Positions 17,781 to 25,890 of a stretch of 64,000 nucleotides of DNA are shown here, piece after piece. Made by a program: the position numbers and the translations under genes. The notes below the pieces were generated by a model. That model saw only the letters and a program-made list of their open reading frames with translations, had not been told where the DNA came from and did not search any database. Position 1 is the first letter of the stretch. Each line of letters starts with the position of its first letter. Source of the DNA: Alkalimonas cellulosilytica. Lineage in GTDB: Bacteria > Pseudomonadota > Gammaproteobacteria > Enterobacterales > Alteromonadaceae. Where the stretch lies: positions 203,454-267,453 of the forward strand of contig NZ_JAUHLI010000003.1 of NCBI RefSeq assembly GCF_036325985.1. The letters run 5' to 3'.

Positions 17781-18293
17781 ATGATGAAGAATAGCTTTAC
17801 AAAAGAAGAATTGGTGGCCTGTGGCCGCGGTGAATTATTTGGTCCGGGCAACAGCCAGCTCCCTGTCGATCAGATGCTGATGATGGATCGTATTGTACAT
17901 ATTTCTGATGAGGGCGGCGAGTTTGGCAAGGGCGAAATCATCGCTGAGCTGGATATCACACCCGATCTGTGGTTCTTTGCCTGCCACTTCCAGGGCGATC
18001 CGGTGATGCCTGGCTGTCTGGGTCTGGATGCCATGTGGCAACTGGTGGGTTTCTTCCTGGGGGCTTCCGGTGGTCCGGGTAAAGGGCGCGCACTGGGGGT
18101 AGGTGAAGTGAAATTTACCGGCCAGATCATGCCAACCGCCAAAAAGGTCACCTACCGTATTAACATGAAGCGGGTGATCAAACGTAAGCTGTATATGGGC
18201 ATCGGTGACGGTTCTGTCAGTGTCGATGGCCGCGAAATCTACACCGCAAAAGATTTGAAAGTGGGTTTATTCACCGATACCACCAGTTTCTAA
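17781..18293 (+). CDS. fabA: 3-hydroxydecanoyl-ACP dehydratase/isomerase
   Basis: Bifunctional dehydratase-isomerase that introduces the cis double bond at the C10 stage of anaerobic unsaturated fatty acid synthesis. The product (170 aa, starting at the ATG-ATG pair at 17781) is nearly collinear with E. coli FabA: NSFTKEELVACGRGELFGPG, QMLMMDRIVHIS, WFFACHFQGDPVMPGCLGLD with the catalytic His, and GEVKFTGQIMPTAKKVTYR. An upstream extension of the frame to 17604 is not part of the protein because homology begins at 17781. A FabR-type operator lies upstream and a hairpin at 18316-18340 follows. Confidence 0.97.
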   Translation: MMKNSFTKEELVACGRGELFGPGNSQLPVDQMLMMDRIVHISDEGGEFGKGEIIAELDITPDLWFFACHFQGDPVMPGCLGLDAMWQLVGFFLGASGGPGKGRALGVGEVKFTGQIMPTAKKVTYRINMKRVIKRKLYMGIGDGSVSVDGREIYTAKDLKVGLFTDTTSF

Positions 18294-18315
18294 AAAAACC
18301 GCTTGCCAAAATGCC

Positions 18316-18340
18316 ACAAGCCCCGCATTGCGGGGCTTGT
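18316..18340. terminator. Inverted repeat between fabA and rmf (probable bidirectional terminator)
   Basis: ACAAGCCCCGC / GCGGGGCTTGT, an 11-bp perfect stem with a 3-nt loop, located 23 bp after the fabA stop and 20 bp after the convergent rmf stop. No long T-run follows on either side, so efficiency is uncertain, but position between two convergent genes supports a terminator role. Confidence 0.7.
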
Positions 18341-18360
18341 TCATCGTTATTCGGTCTAAT

Positions 18361-18543
18361 TTACATATTCTTGTTAAAGAGACCCGTGCCACGGTCTTCC
18401 ATGGCTTCGCGCCAGCCTCCTAACCACTGGGAGCGTACATCGAGATTTTGATAAGGACAGATTTCTTTCGAACGGCCAGTAACTCCGGCCCGGTAACCTT
18501 GTGCGTGTGCACGTTCAAGACGATCACGTTTTTGTCTTTTCAT
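18361..18543 (-). CDS. rmf: Ribosome modulation factor
   Basis: A 60-aa basic protein that dimerises 70S ribosomes into inactive 100S particles in stationary phase. It reads KRQKRDRLERAHAQGYRAG, then GRSKEICPYQN, then WLGGWREAMEDR, clearly RMF. The ATG at 18543 is chosen over an in-frame start at 18579 because it has a GAGGAAG ribosome site at good spacing and matches the family start. Convergent with fabA across a shared hairpin, an arrangement I recall from other gammaproteobacteria. Confidence 0.93.
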   Translation of the reverse strand: MKRQKRDRLERAHAQGYRAGVTGRSKEICPYQNLDVRSQWLGGWREAMEDRGTGLFNKNM

Positions 18544-18790
18544 ACGGCAGTCTTCCTCAATCGTTTTTGATGACAACACTGAATGCTTTCATTCAGTCCG
18601 CACTTAATAGATAAGGCAAAGTTGGCAAAGGTTCAACCCTGTTTTAGATACAATTGCAACCGTCCAGACTAACCAGCTGATATGACAGTCAAATTACAAA
18701 AAAAAGAATCTGCTCATTTTTTGCAAGCGATGAAGCTTGAAATCGGAATATAAGTTGCTAGCAGCTAAGCTGAGCTCTGACATCAGAACG

Positions 18791-18825
18791 AAAAAAAACC
18801 GGTGAAGCAATGCTTTACCGGTTTT
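18791..18825 (-). terminator. Rho-independent terminator of the gapB-like gene
   Basis: AAAACCGGT / ACCGGTTTT (9 bp, extended by a nearly matched inner segment) directly followed on the minus strand by an eight-base T-run. It lies 18 bp after the stop of the glyceraldehyde-3-phosphate dehydrogenase-like gene, exactly where its transcript should end. Confidence 0.9.
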
Positions 18826-18842
18826 CATTGCCTAGGGCAGGA

Positions 18843-20294
18843 TTAACGGCTTTGCGGCAGTGTTGGGTATTTGATACCCGCCATTTCGTACATCACTCGA
18901 ATGACCTGAACGCTATAACCGAACTCATTGTCGTACCAAACGTACAATACACAGCGATCGCCATCGACGATGGTAGCCTGGGAGTCGACCACACCGGCGT
19001 AGCGCGAACCCACCAGATCGGACGACACGATTTCGGTGGAGCTGGTGTAATCAATTTGATCCTGCAGTTCCGAGAACAAGGCGGTGTGCTGTAAAAACTC
19101 GTTCAGTTCATCTTTGCTGGTAGCTTTGTCCAGGTTCAGCGACAAAATTGCCATCGACACATTCGGCGTTGGTACCCGGATCGCATTACCGGTCAGTTTG
19201 CCTTTTAGCTCCGGCAAGGCTTTGGCGACTGCACTGGCCGCACCGGTAGAGGTAATCACCATGTTCAGTGGCGCAGCCCGGCCACGGCGTTCTGCCTTGT
19301 GGAAGTTATCAATCAGGTTCTGATCGTTGGTGTACGAATGCACGGTTTCGACATGACCATTGCGGATACCGAACTCATCATTCAGGGCTTTTAACACCGG
19401 CGTAATGGCATTGGTGGTACAGCTGGCGGCAGAGACAATGTTGTGCTCCGGCAGGATCATGTCCTGATTCACGCCATAAACCACGTTCGGCACTTCGCCT
19501 TTGGCCGGAGCCGTTAACAGCACCCGGGCCGTTCCCTTGGACTCAAAGTGAATGGCCAGCGCTTTGTCGTCTTTCCAGACACCGGTGTTGTCCACTACCA
19601 GCGCATTGTTGATGCCATACTGGGTGTAATCGACATCGCTTGGCGAGTTGGCGTAAATAACTTTGATGAAAGTACCATTGGCTTTGATGCCCTGGTTTTC
19701 ATGATCCACCGTAATGCTGCCATTGAAAAGACCATGGATGGAGTCGCGGCGCAGCAGGCTGGCACGTTTCTCCAAATCGCCTTCTTTACCACCCCGTACC
19801 ACAATGGCACGCAGACGCAACTTGCTGCTAGGGCCACTACGCTCAAGCATCAGGCGGGCCAGCAAACGACCAATACGGCCAAAACCGTACAGCACCACAT
19901 CGGTCGGCTTTACGCTGTCCGGGTTATCGAGCAATTCAGCCAATTCACGCTTCAGGTAATCCTGCAGGCTGGCACCGTTGGACGAGTTTTTGTGTTGATA
20001 GCCGTAGGCCAGCTTCCCGACATCAATCCGGCCTGGTGCCAGATCCAGCTGACTGATGGCTTCTAAAATTGGAAAGCTTTCCCGCAAACGGAGTTTTTGT
20101 CCTTCGTACCGCTCCACCATTTTATGGGCTTTAATCAGCTCAATGGTGGTTGCGTTCACCAGAGGTTTGCCATAGACCACAACTTCGACGCCTTTGTTGC
20201 GGTACAGGCGGCCAATCAGTGGCAGCATGTTCTCGGCAAATTCCTGGCGCTCCTGCCAGCTCTTCTGGTACTGTTCTTCGTGTGATAGGGTCAT
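18843..20294 (-). CDS. gapB: Long-form glyceraldehyde-3-phosphate dehydrogenase-like protein
   Basis: An NAD(P)-dependent phosphorylating dehydrogenase of the long GapB-like type found in Vibrio and Shewanella (about 480 aa against 335 for GapA). About 120 extra N-terminal residues precede the Rossmann motif VVLYGFGRIGRLLARL. The catalytic Cys is in IVSAASCTTNAITPVL, and the C-terminal WYDNEFGYSVQVI motif is present. The frame is open to a GTG at 20351 but the ATG at 20294 (MTLSHEEQYQKSW) matches the family start. A gluconeogenic or anaplerotic role is inferred. Strong terminator downstream. No convincing HexR site was found upstream. Confidence 0.85.
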   Translation of the reverse strand: MTLSHEEQYQKSWQERQEFAENMLPLIGRLYRNKGVEVVVYGKPLVNATTIELIKAHKMVERYEGQKLRLRESFPILEAISQLDLAPGRIDVGKLAYGYQHKNSSNGASLQDYLKRELAELLDNPDSVKPTDVVLYGFGRIGRLLARLMLERSGPSSKLRLRAIVVRGGKEGDLEKRASLLRRDSIHGLFNGSITVDHENQGIKANGTFIKVIYANSPSDVDYTQYGINNALVVDNTGVWKDDKALAIHFESKGTARVLLTAPAKGEVPNVVYGVNQDMILPEHNIVSAASCTTNAITPVLKALNDEFGIRNGHVETVHSYTNDQNLIDNFHKAERRGRAAPLNMVITSTGAASAVAKALPELKGKLTGNAIRVPTPNVSMAILSLNLDKATSKDELNEFLQHTALFSELQDQIDYTSSTEIVSSDLVGSRYAGVVDSQATIVDGDRCVLYVWYDNEFGYSVQVIRVMYEMAGIKYPTLPQSR

Positions 20295-20402
20295 AATTCG
20301 GCCTTTTAACGTCAGTCTGCTGAATGGAATAGGTTCAGATACAGAGGCCACCCTCGCGGGCGGCGGCCTATTGTAATAGAAACTGAAAGGTTACCACAAC
20401 AG

Positions 20403-20792
20403 TTACAGCTTTTTTTCCGTAAACTGCAGCGCAACTGAGTTGACGCAATAACGTTGACCGGTCGGTGCTGGCCCATCATCAAACACATGGCCCAGGTGTG
20501 CATCGCAGTTGGCGCAGAGGATCTCCGTACGCACCATGCCATGGCTGTGATCGGCCTGATAGCGTACCTTGCCGTCCAATGATTGGTAAAAGGATGGCCA
20601 ACCGCAGCCGGCATCAAACTTGGTCCTGGAGTCAAATAAAGCAGCACCACAGCAAATACAGTGGTAACTGCCATTGGCTTCATGGTACAGCAGCTCGCCG
20701 CTAAATGGTCGCTCGGTGCCTTTGAGCCGGGTTACCCGGTATTGCTCCGGACTGAGCTGTCGCTGCCATTGCTGGTCGGTTTTTTTCATCAT
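20403..20792 (-). CDS. msrB: Peptide-methionine (R)-S-oxide reductase
   Basis: Repairs oxidised methionine (R-sulfoxide) in proteins. The 129-aa product carries the zinc cysteines as CICC and CANC, the GCGWPSFYQ segment, and the catalytic RYCVNSVAL cysteine. An AAGGGGG ribosome site precedes two adjacent ATGs at 20792 and 20789. It ends 108 bp before the gapB-like start and begins 55 bp after the aspartoacylase-like gene, all minus strand; whether it is transcribed with either is not clear. Confidence 0.94.
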   Translation of the reverse strand: MMKKTDQQWQRQLSPEQYRVTRLKGTERPFSGELLYHEANGSYHCICCGAALFDSRTKFDAGCGWPSFYQSLDGKVRYQADHSHGMVRTEILCANCDAHLGHVFDDGPAPTGQRYCVNSVALQFTEKKL

Positions 20793-20846
20793 AGCCCCCT
20801 TACTGACTGCACTAACGAAAGGTTACATGGTGCCATCCGGCCCGGA

Positions 20847-21911
20847 TCAAATAGTCAGCGCGTGATCACTGTAAGGGTAATCATGCGCTTCCAGGCTTTC
20901 CTGGTAGCTCTCTACCCTGTCGGCTGCGATATCGGTGCGGTAAAACTGGGCGATGTGATACACCGCATCCCCTTCATTCACCAAAGGCAGCTTCAACAAG
21001 CCAATAATAATGCCGCTGTATGGCGAACGTATTTCCTGCTCCGACTCACCAAAGGGATCCGACACCACCCCAAGCACGGTCTGATCTTTGAGCACCCGCT
21101 CGCCTTCGCGGACAAAAGCGCGGAAAATGCCACTTTGCGGTGCCCGCACCCAGGCACTGGAACGAGCCATCACCGGCTCTTTGGGCTGCAAGCGCCTGGA
21201 TGGCGGCAACATATTCAGTGCCCGCATCACCCGCAATATGCCTTCGACGCCACCGCGAATCGACACCTCATCAAAACGCAGCGCTTCACCGGCTTCATAC
21301 AGCAAGGTAGGGATCTTGTTTTGTCCAGCCGCTTCACGCAACGAGCCTTCCCGCAGCTCGGAGTTCAGGATCACCGGCGTGCCAAAAGCTTTGGCCAGTC
21401 GCAACGCTTCCGGATCGTCCAAGTCGGCTCTGATTTGCGGCAAATTAAAGCGATGCAGAGCCCCCGTATGCAGATCAATGCCATGGGTAGCCTGACTAAC
21501 CACTTCGGTCATAAAAAGCCTGGCTAACCGGCCAGCCATTGAGCCTTTGTTGGAGCCGGGAAAACTGCGGTTTAAATCGCGCCGGTCTGGTAAGTAACGG
21601 CTTTGGTTAATAAAACCATGCAAGTTGACCACCGGCACCGCCAGCAAGGTGCCTTTTAACCGTTTTAACGCCGGTACTTTCAGCAGACGGCGGATGATCT
21701 CAACACCATTGATTTCATCACCGTGAATAGCCGCGCTGATAAAAAGCACCGGCCCGTGCTGCCGGCCGCACAACACCTGCACCGGCATGGTCACCGGCGT
21801 ATGGGTGTACAGCTTACTGCCACGCACATCGATGGTTTTGCGCTCTCCGGGCTTCACCTCCACCCCACCAATGCAGATACTGCGATTTTTGCTGCGCACG
21901 TGCTCACTCAT
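20847..21911 (-). CDS. Succinylglutamate desuccinylase/aspartoacylase (M14-like) family protein
   Basis: A 354-aa zinc-dependent deacylase-like protein. FISAAIHGDEINGVEI supplies the HxxE metal site and THGIDLHTGALHR the third His; NLHGFINQSRYLPDRRDLNR is the substrate arginine segment. The C-terminal hundred residues form a biotinyl/lipoyl-like beta domain (ARSSAWVRAPQSGIFRAFV; VLGVVSDPFGES). The ATG abuts the rimK stop with no gap, so translation is coupled to RimK. A role in processing the polyglutamate tails added by RimK or a related amidated product is plausible but inferred from context only. Confidence 0.85.
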   Translation of the reverse strand: MSEHVRSKNRSICIGGVEVKPGERKTIDVRGSKLYTHTPVTMPVQVLCGRQHGPVLFISAAIHGDEINGVEIIRRLLKVPALKRLKGTLLAVPVVNLHGFINQSRYLPDRRDLNRSFPGSNKGSMAGRLARLFMTEVVSQATHGIDLHTGALHRFNLPQIRADLDDPEALRLAKAFGTPVILNSELREGSLREAAGQNKIPTLLYEAGEALRFDEVSIRGGVEGILRVMRALNMLPPSRRLQPKEPVMARSSAWVRAPQSGIFRAFVREGERVLKDQTVLGVVSDPFGESEQEIRSPYSGIIIGLLKLPLVNEGDAVYHIAQFYRTDIAADRVESYQESLEAHDYPYSDHALTI

Positions 21912-22817
21912 TCAGCCACGCCCCTTGGTTTTGGTCCGGTTCGGTTTGGCGTTCTTTTCAATAAACTCAACAATAGCACCAGCGATGTCTTTGCCTGAAG
22001 CACCTTCAATGCCTTCCAATCCAGGCGATGAATTGACCTCCATCACGACAGGGCCATGATTGGAACGCAGCAAATCCACCCCACATACATTCAGCCCCAT
22101 CACCTTGGCTGCCCGAATGGCGGTTGCACGCTCTTCCGGTGTGATGCGGCACAACTGAGCGGTGCCACCGCGATGCAAATTGGAACGGAATTCGCCTTCT
22201 TTGGCCTGGCGCTTCATGGCCGCAACCACCTTGCCACCAATGACAAAGGCCCGGATGTCAGAGCCTTTGGCTTCTTTGATGAATTCCTGCACTAAAATGT
22301 GCTGTTTCAAGCCCATAAACGCCTGGATCACGCTTTCTGCCGCCTGGTTGGTTTCCGCCAGCACCACACCAATGCCCTGGGTGCCCTCCAGCAACTTGAT
22401 CACCGCCGGCGCCCCACCGACAATGCTGAGCAGATCTTCGATATCATCCGGTGAGTGGGCAAAACTGGTGACCGGCAAGCCGATACCGCGACGCGACAAC
22501 AGCTGCAGACTGCGCAGTTTATCGCGCGACCGGCTGATGGCAACCGACTCATTCAGCGGATACACATTCATCATCTCAAACTGTCGCAACACTGCCGTGC
22601 CATAGAAGGTAATGGAAGCACCAATGCGCGGGATCACCGCATCAAAACCGGTCAGCACTTCGCCTTTGTAATGGATTTCCGGATTGTGCGAGGTGATATT
22701 CATGTAGCAGCGCAGCGCATCAATCACCCGCACCTCATGGCCTCGTTGCTGCGCAGCTTCAACCAGCCGTTTGGTGGAATACAGTTTGGGATTGCGCGAT
22801 AAAATAGCGATTTTCAT
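21912..22817 (-). CDS. rimK: RimK, ATP-grasp glutamate ligase for ribosomal protein S6
   Basis: Adds glutamate residues to the C-terminus of ribosomal protein S6. The 301-aa protein begins KIAILSRNPKLYSTKRLVEA and shows the ATP-grasp features APAVIKLLEGTQGIGVVLAE, VQEFIKEAKGSDIRAFVIGG and VMEVNSSPGLEGIEGASG. Length equals E. coli RimK. It follows rimB by 28 bp and abuts the aspartoacylase-like gene, forming the rimB-rimK-deacylase block. Confidence 0.94.
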   Translation of the reverse strand: MKIAILSRNPKLYSTKRLVEAAQQRGHEVRVIDALRCYMNITSHNPEIHYKGEVLTGFDAVIPRIGASITFYGTAVLRQFEMMNVYPLNESVAISRSRDKLRSLQLLSRRGIGLPVTSFAHSPDDIEDLLSIVGGAPAVIKLLEGTQGIGVVLAETNQAAESVIQAFMGLKQHILVQEFIKEAKGSDIRAFVIGGKVVAAMKRQAKEGEFRSNLHRGGTAQLCRITPEERATAIRAAKVMGLNVCGVDLLRSNHGPVVMEVNSSPGLEGIEGASGKDIAGAIVEFIEKNAKPNRTKTKGRG

Positions 22818-22845
22818 ACAGACTTAACCTTAATCAGATAACGGC

Positions 22846-23307
22846 TCATTGGCTGGCTTGGTCAGCACACGGCGGCTGCAAATAAGAAGCTTCCGGCACC
22901 ACCACAAAACGATGCCGCAAGGCTTCACGGCCCAGCAGCATCCGGAATAACATAGTATCGCGACTGGTTAGCGACACTTCAATGGCGAAACGCTCTTGCC
23001 CCACCAGCACATCGGTTTTGATAAAATAGCGCTCGGTGGTATGCCCGCCCGAGTCTGTCACGGCACGTTTATCATGCACTCTGGCTTCACACCAAATCAC
23101 CTGCTCGGTATCGTGCTGCAATGGGTGCATGCCAAAACGCACCCATTCCTCGCCTTCTTTTTGAAATGGCTCAACCGAAAAGGCATGCAAAGCAGAGCTG
23201 CGTGCACCGGTGTCTACTTTGCACTTAATACGGGGGATCTGCAGCTCTGGCAGCCCTACCCACTCCCGCCAGCCAATCGGACTGACCTCATTGCTTATCG
23301 GCTTCAA
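22846..23307 (-). CDS. rimB: RimB-type retropepsin-like (ATP-dependent zinc protease family) protein
   Basis: A 153-aa protein of the family annotated as ATP-dependent zinc proteases but with an aspartic-protease-like KCKVDTGARSSALHA motif, followed by FRMLLGREALRHRFVV. In Pseudomonas, RimB cleaves the glutamate tails RimK adds to S6 and the two genes sit together, as here. It overlaps the end of the upstream dehydrogenase-like gene by 4 bp, so all four genes from 24950 down are probably one transcript. Confidence 0.85.
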   Translation of the reverse strand: MKPISNEVSPIGWREWVGLPELQIPRIKCKVDTGARSSALHAFSVEPFQKEGEEWVRFGMHPLQHDTEQVIWCEARVHDKRAVTDSGGHTTERYFIKTDVLVGQERFAIEVSLTSRDTMLFRMLLGREALRHRFVVVPEASYLQPPCADQASQ

Positions 23308-24950
23308 TGCACTTTTGCTCCTGCTCCATCAAGCGCCGGCGTTACTCTGAGCAAACGCCCGCGCCCATCATCGGTTAACACATACAAGGCACCGTCCGGA
23401 CCGGTGCGAACATCCCGGATCCGTTCGGCCAGCTCAGCCAACAGCACCTCAACAATTTCTGCACCCTGTCCGGTCAAACGCACGCGCTGCAGCTGACGCC
23501 CTGCCAGAGCGCCCACCAGCAGATCGCCTTGCCAGCCGGGAAATAAATCGCCCTGATACAGAGTAAGGCCGGAAGGCGCGATGGAAGGAGTCCAGTCGAG
23601 CAGCGGAGGCTGCATCCCCTGATAAGCCGTAAAAGGTGTGATACGGGCACCGGTGTAATCAATGCCCTGAGTCACCACTGGCCAGCCAAAATTTACGCCC
23701 GGCTCAATGCGATTGAGTTCATCGCCGCCTTTAGGACCGTGTTCATGGCTAAGCAGCTGCTTAGTGGCGCTATCATACACCAGCCCCTGCACATTGCGAT
23801 GACCATAACTGTAGATTTCTGCTAAAGCACCAGGCTGACCGACAAAAGGGTTATCCTCGGGCACTGAGCCATCCGGCCACAGCCGCACAATGCTGCCAAG
23901 ATGACTGCTCAGCCGCTGTGCTTCTTCGCGGTAATCAAAACCATCGCCGAGACTTAGAGCCAGGCTGCCATCATCAAGAAATGCCAGCCGGCCACCGTAA
24001 TGGGCATTGCCGGTTTTAGCCGGATAAGTACGAAAGATTTCGGTCACGTCAGTTAACTCAAGCTGGCTTAAATCCAGGCGGGCACTTGCCAGACAGGTAT
24101 GGTTCGCCCGCATCCGACCACAGGCATAGCTGAGAAATATCCGCTGACTTTGCGCAAAATCAGGAGCTGGTAGCACATCAAACAAACCCGCCTGGCCGGA
24201 GGCAAACACCGCAGGAAGCCCGGCAATGGGTTCTGGCTCCAGCCTTCCATCAATATGAATTAAACGCAGCCGTCCGGGGCGCTCAGTCACCAGCATGGCA
24301 CCACCGGATAAAAAGGCCACTGACCAGGGATGCTCCAGCCCCTTGACCAGAGTTTCCACCCGATACTCACTTTTTGTAGCCATCGCTGGCGGGCTGACCA
24401 GACCAGCAGACAAGAGCAGCGGCAGCAACACAACAAGCGCACTGGCATCAAGGGCCCTTTGGGGCCTGGCTGACGGCAAAGGTTGTAACGCTCTGGCAAA
24501 AATAGCACCGGCCAGAGCCGCAATCAACAACAAGCTCAGCAATCCCATCAGGCTGCGGCTGGCAGCAATCAAGGTTGGCATCGGTGCCAGCGCATTCACC
24601 AGCATCAAGGTACACCACAGGCCGCTGGCCGCTGCCAAGGCAAACAAAGCTGGCTGCCAGCGGCCAGCAACCCAGCGACTTAGCCAGAGTGCGATACCTT
24701 GCGATACCAGATAACTGCAACTAAAGATGGCGGCATAAACAGGGGCAAAGTGGCGCACATCGTGCAGGCTGGTCGCCAGTCGCTCACTAAACGGGATCGT
24801 TACTCCCAATTGCTGCAAAGCCAGCAAATTGAATTGGGTTTGCACCAGCGTGCTCAACAGCACGGCCAGAAAACAAGTCCAGATAACGTGCAACAGCGGC
24901 TTATGCCAAGCAGAGACAGCCAACATCGAATTCCTCCCCATCCTTTTCAT
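23304..24950 (-). CDS. PQQ-dependent sugar dehydrogenase domain with N-terminal membrane anchor
   Basis: A 548-aa protein. Residues 1-185 contain about five hydrophobic helices (e.g. HVIWTCFLAVLLSTLVQTQF and MGLLSLLLIAALAGAIFAR). The rest (from VETLVKGLEHPWSVAFL) is a six-bladed beta-propeller of the soluble aldose/PQQ glucose dehydrogenase type with GNAHYGGRLAFLDDGSL, GHRNVQGLVYD and HEHGPKGGDELNRI. The conserved GLEHPWSVAFL opening and HEHGP motif are typical. It probably faces the periplasm. Placement ahead of rimB with a 4-bp overlap is surprising for function. Substrate and PQQ use are not proven. Confidence 0.8.
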   Translation of the reverse strand: MKRMGRNSMLAVSAWHKPLLHVIWTCFLAVLLSTLVQTQFNLLALQQLGVTIPFSERLATSLHDVRHFAPVYAAIFSCSYLVSQGIALWLSRWVAGRWQPALFALAAASGLWCTLMLVNALAPMPTLIAASRSLMGLLSLLLIAALAGAIFARALQPLPSARPQRALDASALVVLLPLLLSAGLVSPPAMATKSEYRVETLVKGLEHPWSVAFLSGGAMLVTERPGRLRLIHIDGRLEPEPIAGLPAVFASGQAGLFDVLPAPDFAQSQRIFLSYACGRMRANHTCLASARLDLSQLELTDVTEIFRTYPAKTGNAHYGGRLAFLDDGSLALSLGDGFDYREEAQRLSSHLGSIVRLWPDGSVPEDNPFVGQPGALAEIYSYGHRNVQGLVYDSATKQLLSHEHGPKGGDELNRIEPGVNFGWPVVTQGIDYTGARITPFTAYQGMQPPLLDWTPSIAPSGLTLYQGDLFPGWQGDLLVGALAGRQLQRVRLTGQGAEIVEVLLAELAERIRDVRTGPDGALYVLTDDGRGRLLRVTPALDGAGAKVH

Positions 24951-25039
24951 CTGAAAGCCTTAATAGTAGTGCAGTGATCATCTAACTGCTATGATTTTAC
25001 AGTAAAAGCAAGAAGCTGGTTCAAGATAGGAAGAATCGA

Positions 25040-25840
25040 GTGGTCGATTGGACAGATTACCTGAACAGCCTGGCCAACCAATTGTGGCGTCTAAGCCCGC
25101 ATTGTCGGCCCGGAGTGGATCCCAGCGGGGTCAAGCTGGTTGCTCATCGGGGGGCCTACCACAGTGTTGACCCGCATCAGCCGGATACTATTCTCGAAAA
25201 CACCCTGCCAGCCTTTGAGCGGTGTCTGTTGCATGGTGTCTGGGGCATCGAGCTGGATATCCGGTTGACCCGGGACGGTGAGCCGGTGGTGCATCATGAT
25301 CCGGCCTGTGGTCGTTTATTCAACCGACCGGATCTGGTGATTGCCGAGACCCGTTTTGCCGATTTGCGCCGCGCCCTGCCCGCCATTCCCCATCTGCACG
25401 AGGTGATTGAGCGCTATGGTAAGCAGTTGCATCTGATGATCGAGATTAAAGATTCTTGGCGACAACGACCGCAACTGCCTGGCCAACTGAAACCTTTGCT
25501 GCGAGAGCTTGAACCGGATAAAGATTTCCATTTAATGAGCCTGGAGCCGGATCATCTGGAAGGCTTTCGGTTTTTACCACCCAGTGCGCTGGTTGATGTC
25601 GCTCTGACCAACACCCAGCACATCGTGCAGCAAAATCTGACACTCGGGCACGGCGCTGTGGCCGGTTCTTTTGCCTTACTCTCGCCCGCTATTCTGCAAC
25701 AGTTAAAAGCGGCTGGAAAACAAACCGGCACCGGCCAGGTGAATCACCCCGACATTCTGAACCGTGAGGTCAACCGTGGCGTAGACTGGATTTTCAGTGA
25801 TCAGCCACTGCGCTTGCAATGCCCTGAAAAGTCCCGATAA
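25040..25840 (+). CDS. Glycerophosphodiester phosphodiesterase family protein
   Basis: A 266-aa cytosolic GDPD enzyme hydrolysing glycerophosphodiesters to glycerol-3-phosphate and alcohol. It has KLVAHRGAYHSVDP with the catalytic His near the N-terminus, ELDIRLTRDGEPVVHHDP with metal and acid residues, and HLMIEIKDSW. The start is GTG at 25040 (MVDWTDYLN) with AGGAAGA upstream. It is divergent from the PQQ-dehydrogenase gene and 50 bp before the aminopeptidase gene, perhaps in the same transcript. No signal peptide is visible. Confidence 0.88.
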   Translation: MVDWTDYLNSLANQLWRLSPHCRPGVDPSGVKLVAHRGAYHSVDPHQPDTILENTLPAFERCLLHGVWGIELDIRLTRDGEPVVHHDPACGRLFNRPDLVIAETRFADLRRALPAIPHLHEVIERYGKQLHLMIEIKDSWRQRPQLPGQLKPLLRELEPDKDFHLMSLEPDHLEGFRFLPPSALVDVALTNTQHIVQQNLTLGHGAVAGSFALLSPAILQQLKAAGKQTGTGQVNHPDILNREVNRGVDWIFSDQPLRLQCPEKSR

Positions 25841-25890
25841 TAGGTTTCAGAAAACAAGAACATAGCTTCACAACAACAACGAGGATCCTT

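Noticed and set aside
20345..20402. HexR site upstream of the gapB-like gene
   Set aside because: Only one half (TGTAATAG) is seen; the other arm does not match.
20661..21527. 288-codon plus-strand open frame over msrB and the aspartoacylase-like gene
   Set aside because: Antisense to two well-recognised genes; no domain.
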